A stretch of DNA of 64,000 nucleotides from Lasioglossum baleicum (taxonomy: Eukaryota > Arthropoda > Insecta > Hymenoptera > Halictidae). Below, in pieces: positions 21,141-31,037 of this stretch; within the stretch, counting starts at the first letter, position 1, and every line of letters begins with the position of its first letter. The stretch spans positions 5,755,384-5,819,383 of the forward strand of contig NC_134929.1 of the NCBI RefSeq assembly GCF_051020765.1, in the 5' to 3' direction. Under the pieces are notes generated by a model. The model was not told the origin of the DNA, did not search any database, and was given only the letters and a program-made list of their open reading frames with translations. Position numbers and translations under genes: made by a program.

Positions 21141-23697
21141 ACAGGACAAGCCTGATGTTTGATCATGAGAATCCGAGTATAATAGGCACCTGGAGCTGTG
21201 GGGTCCCTATCCTTTCATCTTGAGGGTTGTATTGCTTTGGCTAGATGCAGGGTTAATATTTTTAATTAGCATTAGAGTTTGAGTATAAGAAAAATTTCAA
21301 AAAACTTATAGGCATCACATGCAGGATGCTGCTTCATTAACGTATTGCGGCGTACAATAATTGTGAAACCGAAGAGACGTCAACAGCTACCGAGCCGTGC
21401 GGCCCCCGGGGGAAGATGATATCCTTCCACGATCCGACTTTACAGGTTCTCAAGCTGGTCCAACAATTGGAGGAAACCTCCGGTCCTAGGCAGGTTCGCA
21501 GGCGCAGACGTGGGCGCGGGTGGGGAGACTCCGCAAGCAGCCGTAGAGGGTGGGCCGGCAAGGGCAGCAGCAGCACAATCCGGGGCTGGGATCGTTGGTT
21601 GGTCCAGAGGTAAGTCCAGCGGGAATCGAACCTTCGGTGTATAGGGCAGGAGCTCTCTTTTAAAGAGGGCCAGACCCTGGACTAGTGGGTTGGGATGACC
21701 TTCAGATCTGAAATTCTTTATGAGTGTGTGAAAGATTTGTTTCAACATTGGTATGCCAGTTTTGTCGTGTATGTCCGTCGTGGAGTGGTCCATCGGTAGT
21801 CTTAATATTATTTTTAATGCCTTATTCTGAATCCTTTGGAGAGAGGCAAGGTGAGTTTTTGCTGCAGAGTGCCATAAATGCACTCCATAGGTGATAAGGG
21901 TTCGAATACATGATTTGTACAGCAGGAGTTTGAGATGAGTTTTTAGTTTTGATTTATTACTCAACAGGACAGTTGAAGCGCCCAGGGCCGCTATAGCCTT
22001 TTTTCGTCTGTCCAAGACGGCAGGGCCCCATCTAAGTTTTGAGTCCAAAACTACACCCAGGTATCTGACCTCGCTGCTCCACTTGATCCTATCATTGTTC
22101 ACTACCAAGTGCGGGAGTTCTTTTGAGAGGTGTTTACGTTTTCTTGTAAAAAGGATGGCCTGAGTTTTATCACTATTTAGTTTAAGTTTCCAGTTTCTTA
22201 AGAATTCAACTATCATGTTTAGATGATTTTGGAGTAATTTTATTAAGCGGAGGTGACAGAGCGACGCCGCCAGGATAGCGGTGTCATCCGCGAATAGAGC
22301 TAGAGAAGTGTCTGCGGTGATTGGTATGTCGTTGATGTACAGGAGGAACAAGAGTGGTGCCAAAACAGACCCCTGCGGGACTCCAGCCCTTATGATCAGG
22401 AAAGATGATTTGTTATTTCCGATTTGGACGAAGAAAGTACGGTTTTTGAGATAGAAATGGATCAATTTAATTATTCTGGGGTGGAATTTTAGTAGGATTA
22501 GCTTGGCTATCAGGCCATTATGCCATACCGAGTCAAACGCCTTGTTCAGATCGAGGAGGACCATTCCGGAGTAACGATTGGTATTCATGTGGTGAGCATG
22601 AAACTGGGCTGTGCCAGATGGATGCATGCACGGAAAATGTAGTATAGTTGAACAAAGGTCTTCCTAGGGGCCTCCTGTCCGCACGCCTTTTTGCTCTTCA
22701 GCTCTTTGGCTATCTCTCTTATGCCCTCAGGTGAAATGGAGCTGATTACGTCCGTACTTGGGGTCGGGGAGAAGTGCTCTTTAAGATGGAAATCGCTAAC
22801 AGTGTTGTTGATAAAAACTTGCAGAGGTGATTTTGCTTTATACGCCTCCTCAAAGACTTCGTTAAATTGGTCCGACAGTAATTGCGCTTTCCTGACGCCT
22901 GAATCGTGATAAGTCCCGGTGCTGTCCACAAGGGGAGGAATGACATTCGCTTTTTTAGTAATCTTCCTGTATACAGGCCAAAAGGTGTGGGAGTTTTTGG
23001 CGTCTGCTACTTCGTCTTGGATATAATTGTGTTTGAGGAATTTAACTCTGTCTCTTATGCATTTATTGAGGTGTTTGTAGTATTCTAGTGAAATCAGGTT
23101 AGCAGTACGCTGCCATCTTTTCCTTGCTGCGTTTCGGAGTCGGATAAGAAATTTAAGTTTCTCGTCGGGAGTGATGAATTTGCTTGGAGTGTTGACAAAA
23201 GATGTGGATTTGAAATAGCAGGACTTTAGGTAACGCTGGAAAGCGTGAACTTGATGGTCGACGTCACTGGTCGAGTTGATGTTAGGGGTAATTGTTATTT
23301 GGTTTGCATGATTGCGATAAGTATCCCAGTCTGTAATTGGGGAAGACGTTGCGAAGGATTGTAAGGTATTTGGTAAGAGGAGAACTGGGCGATGGTCAGA
23401 AGACAGGTCCTCAGAGACCTCGCATTCGCAGTTGGTGAGTGTATTTGCTAGATAGAAGTCAATTGTGGTAGGAAGGCAGTTTGGTCTGAAATATGTGTGT
23501 GAAGGTGGAGAGATCATATTGTATTTGTTGTTAATGATGTGATTGTCTAGTGTTCTACCATTAGTATTATTGCATCTGTTGTTCCAGGTTGAGTGTTTTG
23601 CGTTGAGATCGACACCCGCAATGAACGGAGTGTTGAATTTGGAAATGGAGTCGAGAGCTTCAGGGTCAAGAGTTTGGCTGGGACAGTAAGCCGAGAT
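21141..23697 (-). mobile_element. Jockey-like LINE J2, 5'-truncated and internally deleted
   Basis: The same family as J1 and in the same orientation, directly upstream of it in element direction. Its 5' end is cut inside the endonuclease (ISAYCPSQTLDPEAL). Its 3' UTR is homologous to J1's but ends without a long poly(A). Both ends abut the 20-bp target (21121-21140 and 23698-23717). Because the truncated end also touches the 20-mer, the 20-mer is a target duplication and not part of the element. Confidence 0.87.
21440..23697 (-). pseudogene. J2 ORF2 remnant
   Basis: It begins within the endonuclease (FIAGVDLNAKHSTWNN, then SEDLSSDHRPVLL) and continues to KKACGQEAPRKTFVQLYYIFRAC. Relative to J1, about nine residues are lost before EAPRKTF. 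A larger block of about 85-90 residues is missing after YYIFRAC, where fingers/palm sequence should be, and the frame changes. The rest is reverse transcriptase: MVLLDLNKAFDSVWH, RAGVPQGSVLAPLLFLLYINDIP, catalytic LFADDTA, and RYLGVVLDSKLRW. Unlike J1, there is no stop before the RAGVPQGS box. The C-terminus becomes proline/alanine-rich. It is non-functional because the RT core is incomplete. Confidence 0.85.
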
Positions 23698-23717
23698 AGG
23701 CGGACTCCGTCCGCTCG

Positions 23718-24117
23718 GTATTCCGGCGCGACTTATATAGTGCGCGGACCATGGAGAGTGCCGCTTGGTCACGCGGTGATTGGTGCGCACCCGTGTCGCG
23801 AAAGTTTATAAATACAGGTGGCGAGTGGTAGTCCCCATTCGCGCCTAACTCGCGACGAGGTGAGGCCTCGTCGCACAACATTCAACCAGCCCTCACGAGA
23901 TTAATTTTTCGTCGATCGCAGCGGGGTTACGATTGAACCATTAATCGAGTCCAATCCCGTACAATGGGTGTATGGTATGAGGTGAGAATCGGATGTGATG
24001 ATCGGAGCGAAGTATGACTACTTGTAACTAATGAATATTATTAATAATTACGGTTACAATATCCTACTCTTATTAACTATGCTTATAACCTATGGCAACA
24101 CGTCAGCAGACATGACA
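23718..24117 (+). repeat. LTR-like sequence, right piece with TATA box
   Basis: It continues the LTR-like unit after the LINEs. TATAAATA at 23807-23814 suggests a promoter. The last 155 bp (23963-24117, AATGGGTGTATGGTATGAGG...CATGACA) match the end of the solo LTR at 41123-42224 (42070-42224), so both end in the same family of terminal sequence. The full LTR extent is uncertain. Confidence 0.5.
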
Positions 24118-24462
24118 GCGGATCCAATATGGTGGCACAAAATTATTATTTCTTCTCAGAAATTGTTTATCGAGATTTTAGGGGAAGCTGATTACGAATG
24201 TGAACTTAATATATTTAAAAAACATGAGGGTCCGTTTAAGTTTTAATAGTAATTCACATGGCCACTATAAATCAAATTAATGAAATAAAAACATAACACT
24301 TTTTCAATACTCAGTATATACTATAATATAAATATAATGTAATATAAAAAATTACAATATAATATACTTAAATTTATATATAATATAATACAATGCTATA
24401 ATATAATACAATATAACATAGGATAACATTTTAGAAATCTACTCAGAATCGTCTCATCTCAT
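24118..24462. other. AT-rich stretch with a short unrecognised ORF end
   Basis: The plus strand at 24118-24246 reads DPIWWHKIIISSQKLFIEIL and ends with a stop at 24244-24246. It is protein-like, but I cannot assign it. The rest is AT-rich (AATATAATATA words). Confidence 0.35.
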
Positions 24463-24470
24463 GTTTCCTC

Positions 24471-25442
24471 AGAGTTGGGCAAAATGTAATTTCAATTACA
24501 GTTACAATTACTTGCCAATTACTGTAATTTGGAATTGCAGAAATACAATTACAATTACATGTAATTGTAATTGGAATTGCAATTACTTTCGCTCAACCAG
24601 TAATTGTAATTGCGGACCACAATTACAATTACTGGTTGAGCGAAAGTAATTGCAATTCCAATTCTAATTACATGTAATTGTAACTGTAATTGTTAGTAGC
24701 AGTTACAAGTAATTGTAGCTGGTAGCTACAGATCCTTTCCAAACAGACGACGCTCGCGCGTCGCGCGTGAACATTCACACACCGCTAGGGTACTCTCACA
24801 CACCGCTAGACCATGTATACGTACGCGAGGATTGCAAGGGTCCGGGATTCAACTTCTGATTTCTCGATAATGCAAGGACGGGGTTTTTTAGTAGTCAAAA
24901 TCGCTAGATGAAAGATCAATCTATGCCATTGTTTGCCTCAAAAGTCCTTCTTTTACGTTTCCGAGCAATGGTTTTGCAATATTCGGCTGCATGTTGCCCG
25001 TCGGAGAGGCTACTACGTCGGCGTGACTGCAGCGTCATCTAACGGGCAACATGCGACGGGCAACATGCAGCCAAATATTGAAAAACTATTTCTCAGAAAT
25101 ACCCAGAGTACCCTAGCGGTGTGTGAATGTTCACGCGCGACGCGCGAGCGTCGTCTGTTTGGAAAGGAACTGTAGCTGCCAGCTACAATTACTTGTAACT
25201 GCTACTAACAATTACAGTTACAATTACATGTAATTGGAATTGGAATTGCAGAAATACAATTACAATTACATGTAATTGGAATTGGAATTGCAATTACTTT
25301 CGCTCAACCAGTAATTGTAATTGTGGTCCGCAATTACAATTACTGGTTGAGCGAAAGTAATTGCAATTCCAATTACAATTACATGTAATTGTAATTGAAG
25401 ATGTAATTAATTACTCATGTAATTAATTCCTGCCCAACTCTG
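24471..25442. mobile_element. 972-bp palindromic hAT-type element rich in AATTAC words
   Basis: The ends AGAGTTGGGCA and TGCCCAACTCTG are bracketed by the 8-bp duplication GTTTCCTC (24463-24470 and 25443-25450). The arms (24471-24790 and 25120-25442) are inverted copies. Each is packed with direct and inverted AATTAC/GTAATT hexamers and contains its own smaller hairpin around CTCAACCAGTAATTGTAATTG. The centre includes the dispersed repeat also seen at 2700-2830. There is no coding capacity. hAT elements use CAG-type ends, 8-bp duplications and repeated subterminal hexamers bound by transposase, which fits. Confidence 0.85.
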
Positions 25443-25969
25443 GTTTCCTCTATCTCTCCTCTTGTCATATCTACTTCAGGTGACTGTAGCAAAGCAATTG
25501 CTTCTGGAAATAGGCTTTGCAATTTCTTTTTAGGCAATTTTCTGAAACTTGATATGAAAGGGTCGGAATTTAATAGAAGTCGATGCATTACATTCTCCAT
25601 TGTTTTAAGACGAAAACATTTACGAGCTAAATTTTTGAGAAAAAGAAAAAAAACAAGAAAAGAAAGTTGAGTGGAGGAGGATTAGAACTCGAGCCCTCCG
25701 GAGCATCGAGCAGAACCTCTAACACCGTGACCATACAACATACTTGTGAGAAGCTTCTTCTTTCTGTTACTTGACAGCAACAAACTAGCTTTACACGTAT
25801 TTTTCTTCTTCAATGTAAGCTATTTCCTAAAATATAATTGTTTAGACTTCCAACTGTTATCATATATTAGCAGATTTAGTCGCATTTTTACATGTATCAG
25901 CTTTTCCGTACACGCGCCGACTTCCCGTTCGCTCCCATCACTAGCCACCGCAAGGGGACTCGGTCGCTG
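25443..25969. other. Non-coding stretch, possible decayed exon at its left
   Basis: The minus strand at 25443-25600 reads MENVMHRLLLNSDPFISSFRKL... up to the hAT insertion. It is not recognised and does not continue on the other side without a stop. The rest holds nothing I can name. Confidence 0.35.
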
Positions 25970-25974
25970 CGCCG

Positions 25975-26482
25975 CACAGTGGGACCTTTCGTCCAAATCG
26001 GAGACAAAATCAAAGAACTTTCGATAGAAATAAGGTAGAGTGATGAAATTTTTTTTAAACTGAAGCTGAAACATTGCAGAATATGGGAAAAATAGGGAGC
26101 TTATGGTAAGAACGTTTTTTAACGTTGAGAAAATTCGTTAAACTTGCACAATTTCGAGAAAACTGTGGTTTTTTCAATACCACGCGCGGAAAAAATTTTT
26201 TTTGAACATGCTGTACTTCATTTCCCGTAGATTTCTTCACGCTGATTTCAAATCTGGTCTCAAAATTTTTCTACGACATCAGGATATTGCAAAATCGATT
26301 TCTTGAAATTCTACATATTTAACGAATTTTCTCAAGGTTAAAAACCGTTCGTACCGTAATCTCCCTATTTTTCCCATATTCTGCAAAGCTTCAGCTTTAA
26401 TTAAAAAAAAAATTCATTGCTCTACCTCATTTCTATCGGAAGTTCTTTGAGTTTGAATCGAGTTAGGTCAAAACCCACTGTG
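25975..26482. mobile_element. Transib-type MITE, 508 bp
   Basis: It starts CACAGTGGGACC and ends ...CCCACTGTG, flanked by the 5-bp duplication CGCCG (25970-25974 and 26483-26487). It is largely a palindrome: the AAACTGAAGCTG...GGGAAAAATAGGGAG arm recurs inverted. Transib elements make 5-bp CGNCG-type duplications, and their ends resemble the V(D)J recombination heptamer CACAGTG. The related right half lies at 38858-39186 and a larger relative at 39456-42460. No transposase inside. Confidence 0.75.
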
Positions 26483-26487
26483 CGCCG

Positions 26488-26970
26488 TTACTGATCAAAC
26501 CGAGCGTTCGCCGGCATACTTTACTTTTTTGACACTGTTCCACCAAACGGACACTTCTGAGATTTTTATACAAAGTAGGTTAGCATCATAGCAATATTTT
26601 AGAATTTTTTGGTAGGTGTCAACCCAGGGGAAGATAGTTAAAAAAATTCCCAAAAAAATAATTAATTATTTTCAACTATAAATAATTAGCAAACGTTCTG
26701 AAAAAATCTAAAATATAGAGTGTATCTATATCTTTTGTTTGCCGTTTATCCCATGTCGATATCTTTTCTCGTTTTAGAGCAAATTGCATTTAGGTGCGGG
26801 GGAATTTACCTCAATATCACCCCTATCGGTGGGGGTAGACATTTGAAATTTTACACAATGTTTTTTTAGACATAAAACGATGTTTTAAGACAGGAATCTA
26901 AAACATAGTGGGATGTCCCACGCAGTACGAAAGTAATGAAGTCTGGGTGGCAATATTCCCAGAATTCTAG
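26488..26970. other. Non-coding stretch
   Basis: AT-rich; no gene or repeat boundary recognised. Confidence 0.5.
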
Positions 26971-27390
26971 TCATCGTCCAGTATCCCTCACTTCTTCGCC
27001 TTCAGCTGTCAATTCCTTTGCGTATTGCTGAATCGTGAGACAGTTTTCAACAGTCGATTTGGTCGTCTCATACTTGTAGCTGAAAAAACGTCTTTGTAGA
27101 CCTTCAATTGTAAGATCAGACTTCTTTCCATAGATTATTTCCAGCTTGTCGAGCATTTGATGCGCGGTCTTACAGTTTGCTATCTTTCTGGCTATATTGC
27201 TACTCACGTTCAGACCTGTAAGTGTTTGTGCTTCAAGATCTTTCTTAATCCACGCTTTTACATTTGTATCGGTGACTGCCCCACCACCGGGTTTCACTTC
27301 TAACCCTGTTCCAACTGAAAATAGATTCTTGTACAGAGCCCTTTTTTGGAAAAAGTGTACAAAAAAAATTTCTTCTATAAAAACGTACAC
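26971..27390 (-). pseudogene. Copia gag (UBN2-type) fragment
   Basis: After an inserted MITE at 27331-27442, the minus strand reads NVKAWIKKDLEAQTLTGLNV, ARKIANCKTAHQMLDKLEIIYG and RFFSYKYETTKSTVENC, ending at a stop at 26971-26973. This is the conserved helical capsid-like region of Copia Gag (UBN2 family), which assembles the virus-like particle. The first 25 or so residues of the long open frame come from the MITE and are not gag. No zinc knuckle follows downstream, so the copy is 3'-truncated or rearranged. Confidence 0.78.
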
Positions 27391-27442
27391 TTTTTTTGTT
27401 TATATAGTTCCAAGAGCCAAATTGCAAAAAAGGGCTTTGTAC
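27331..27442. mobile_element. Tiny 112-bp inverted-repeat element in Copia gag
   Basis: GTACAGAGCCCTTTTTTG and its near-complement CAAAAAAGGGCTTTGTAC bound it; GTAC could be the target duplication. A further inner inverted pair, GTGTAC and GTACAC, lies near 27356-27390. Superfamily not determined. Confidence 0.55.
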
Positions 27443-27667
27443 GGGACCCCGCAATAATGCAGAGAATATTTCAACACAAAGAGCATAAAAAAATATTGCT
27501 TCTTCGCTAAATGCAGCCCGCCCGCGTGATCGAAAAAATCAAGCTGTTTCATATTCTCTGTCATTGTCTTTCCTGCGAGAAACATGTCCGCTTCTCTGTA
27601 TTCGTAGTTCACCTCGATTGGCGCTGTTAAAGTTACTATTTCCGCTCCGGCTCACCTTTAACAGTCT

Positions 27668-27865
27668 TCAACACTCTATCCTATATTGGAGCCTCCTTTT
27701 AGAATGGTAACAGTCTTTAATCCTATGCCCCTTTCTTCCACACTGGTGACATTTTCCAGCGAATGCTGGCTTCTTAGTTTTAAATCCATTTCCTCTTCTG
27801 TTGTAGCCTTTGCGGTTTCCTCTTCTAAATTGATTTTCAAAATTGCTTGGTCTATTCAAAAACAT
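27668..27865 (-). pseudogene. Copia gag zinc-knuckle fragment, out of order
   Basis: The minus strand encodes CHQCGRKGHRIKDC, a CX2CX4HX4C knuckle, after a basic Arg/Gly/Asn-rich stretch. In an intact gag the knuckle follows the UBN2 region. Here it lies upstream (higher coordinates) of the UBN2 fragment at 26971-27390, so the locus is rearranged or made of two Copia copies. Confidence 0.65.
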
Positions 27866-28719
27866 TTAAACAACATATTTTTAGTGTGATTTACTGTGAA
27901 CAAATATATTTAATTCAGTTGCCCCTTTCCGAGGGCTCCTTAGCAGGAGCACCCCCACGAAATTAAAGGAATTGGTAAATGCCGCTAGTTCCACAGCTTC
28001 GGGCAAGGGTCTTATGTGCGTGTACATGTTTACATAGTAGTGCTGAGTAACCTGCCGGTGCAGCATCGCGGGGTGCTCGTGCTAAGGTTACGGCTAAGGC
28101 TAAGGGAAGAGTCGGAGTGGCCGTGGTGGGGACTTACTTGTGCCGACCAAGCGAAGAGGAGAAGCAGCAACATGTGTTCCCCGGGCCAACCGCGCCCAGG
28201 CCTGCTTTACACCGAATACGAGTCTACGCTGGTCTACGCTCCCTAGTCTCGCGGATGACACTCGCACACTTTTCGACTCACGCGTGGCTTCCGCCGTTTA
28301 TAGGAGTAGGAACAGGTATGTATTGCTACAAACATACTATATATGTACTTCTACGCCGACCATGGCAATTGATTGATCGCTCGCTCTGTCTCGCCTGTTT
28401 TGTATATGTACATCGGACTCGCTCTGTCGCTCTCAAAATAGTCAAATAGCGCTTTGGGTCCACGAAAGCGTGTGAGAGTGGGGTCGGCGTCTACGTTATT
28501 ATAGTCTGACCACTCCGGCGCGCTCTCCACTTCCCCACGTCCCTCCCGCTCGTCATCTCCCGTCCTCCGTTTACAAGTCACGCTTACAATTAGTGGGTTC
28601 CCCTTCCATACGTCCGAACAAGGTCACTGCTCCGACCCGGCTCATGAGCCGGGTCGAGTGCTCCGGCTCCCAAATCGTCCACCTGTGCATGCCTGCTCTA
28701 TACAATTAGCTTGTAAGAG
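27866..28719. other. Non-coding stretch
   Basis: Mixed composition with a GACCCGGCTCATGAGCCGGGTC palindrome near 28635-28660. No gene recognised. Confidence 0.5.
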
Positions 28720-29982
28720 TCAGTAACCGCAGTATGTAAACCTTCTTTCTTCACCATCCCGTACCATTTATTATACCTTGAATTACCTATTCTCTCCCAT
28801 CTTTCCTCTCTTTGCCTTTTCTTTTCTCTTTTCACTATTTCTTCACTTACAGTTTCTACACTTACTTTCTTCTCCTCTATCATTTCAAAATATCAACCCA
28901 CTCTTCCCTTTCCCATCCCCTTTCCTCAAAAAATTCCTCTCTCTTTCCCACCCGTCCCTTAGTCCCCTTCCTATCCTTCCTCCTTACATCCTCCCAACAT
29001 AACCGCGCTAGTTACCCTCCTTTTCCTTCACTTAACTTCTTTTCGTATCCCCACGCCCTCAACCCTGCCCTCCCCCTCATTAATTCCCTTTGTAGTTCCT
29101 CTCTAACCATATATCCTGGTGTATATCTCCCTACCCCTAATACCCATTTCAAATATCTCACTTGCAGACTTTCTATTCCCCGCTCTCATTCCGCCCCCAC
29201 ACCTCTACTCTATAGCTCACCACAGACCAGATTAACTTATCGAATAGCCACAACCCTTCTACGTCAATCCTTACTAAACCTCCTTTTCCCTATCCCCCAC
29301 ACCTGCCCCATTATCGCCGCCCCCCTTCCTTATCCTTTCCTCTACATGAGCCTTCTGCCCCCCATCTCTCATGATCGTATGTCGTATACCCCAGATATTT
29401 ATAAAAAATATTCCCTAACATCCTCTATCACCTTATCTTTCCATCTCCACGTCACCTTCTTCCATCTCCCCCTCCCCTCCTGCATCTCATCACTTTGGAT
29501 TTTACTGCGTTCAGCTGTAGTTTTTTCTTTTCTAGATACCTTTCTAATACTCCTATCATTCCCCTCATTTCACCCTCCTCCTCCGCTAACACTGCCACAT
29601 CATCCGCATAGGCTAGCGTATATATCTTCCCCCCCCCCCATTTTAACTCCTCCCCAACCACCCTTCTCCAGCTCCTCGTCCGTATCTGCCAGCAATATTG
29701 TGAATAGCAGCGTACCTAGCGGGCATCCTTGCCTAACCCCCTTCCTGTCCAAAAGTCTCCCCCTTTCACCTCCCCCACTGTTACCTTGCTTTTTGTTTCC
29801 CTCAAAATTTCTTCGCATCTCTCTACAAGTCCCTCCCTTTTTTACTCCCCTTTTCCTCATCGTCTCAACCAAAATCTTCCTATCCGCTGAGTCAAACGCC
29901 GCTTTTAAGTCTACAAACATTATAATTAACCTTCTTTCCTTCCTCTTCACCTGCCTATTTATTATGTAGTTTAATACATATA
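28720..29982 (-). pseudogene. Decayed second copy of the L1-like LINE reverse transcriptase
   Basis: Shares the purine-rich coding strand and protein words of 5198-10019: YVLNYIINRQVKRK, MFVDLKAAFDSADR, GVRQGCPL, TLAYADDVAVLAE and MIGVLERYL. These lie in several frames with stops between. The 5' end is cut by the TA-flanked element starting at 29983, and its 3' end fades near 28720. Dead copy. Confidence 0.82.
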
Positions 29983-30970
29983 CAGGGTGTCCCACATAAA
30001 TGGGAACACCTAAATATCTCGGTTATTATTAGTCGTACAAAGAATCTCCACAGAATAAAGTTGTACTGTTTCAAGGGGCAAATTTGATGATGGTGAAAAT
30101 TTTTTCTCAGGGTCATCGATATTTTTTAAATGGACTGAGGTATTTTTTAATACATCAATCTATGCAACTGGACATTCGTTATAAAAAAGTACTAACCTAT
30201 GTATGTCGAAAAGTTAGTAGTTCACGAGATATTTCGATTTAAATAACTCTGAAACACCATTACTGTCGTACTAATTGTAAGACGTTAGCGTTTACTTACT
30301 TGTGTAACGTTTTAGTACGACAGTAATGGTGTTTTAGAGTTATTTAAATCGAAATATCTCGTGAACTACTAACTTTTCGACATACATAGGTTAGTACTTT
30401 TTTATAACGAATGTCCAGCTGCATCGATTCATGTATTAAAAAGTACCTCATTCCATTTAAAAAAATATCGATGACCTTGAAATCTTGTAAAAAAATGACC
30501 TTGAGAAAAGCTTTTACCATCATCAAATTCGCCTCTTGAAACAGTACAACTTTATTCTGTGAAGATTTATTGGAAATGGGTATTTGTAATCAATAAAGAT
30601 CACGCACAAGAATTCCGAAATACAGTTCTTTATTTCAACGAAGGAGAAACAAGTCAGAAGACGTCTATATGGTTTGAAGACCGATACTGAACTGAACCAA
30701 AGGAGAAAGTTTGGGGAGCGGAAAAACCCCTGTTGGGTCCACTCGGGAAATCTCGATACACAAGAACCCTAAGTTTATTGCTCAGGCCCTCTTCGAACTG
30801 AGATACTGCAGGCCTTCCACTTCTGACCTGAGAGCCGTTTGAATATACAAGGACACTGTTTATATCCTTCAACACCCGACTTTATTATTGCAGATATTCC
30901 AACAACATTTTTTGTACGATTAATAATAAACGAGATATCTAGGTGTTCCCATTTATATGGGACACCCTGT
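29983..30970. mobile_element. TA-flanked palindromic element (mariner-type), copy 1
   Basis: The ends CAGGGTGTCCCAC and GTGGGACACCCTG are flanked by TA (29981-29982 and 30971-30972). The inside is palindromic around ACGTTAGCGTTTACTTACTTG. The right half carries about 320 bp of unrelated sequence (30580-30890) not present in copy 2 at 40107-40774. TA duplication fits Tc1/mariner; no transposase present. Confidence 0.7.
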
Positions 30971-31037
30971 ATATGTATTGTTCCGTCTCGTTTCTGCTTC
31001 GCTTTCTTCGTACTATAATGCTTGTATTATTTAACAG

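Noticed and set aside
24480..25420. Repeated AATTAC units as a possible CRISPR or telomere-like array
   Set aside because: No regular spacing or unique spacers; bounded by hAT-type ends and an 8-bp duplication.
25685..25745. tRNA-like sequence with GAGTTCTAATCC
   Set aside because: B-box-like only; stems do not pair and no A box is convincing.
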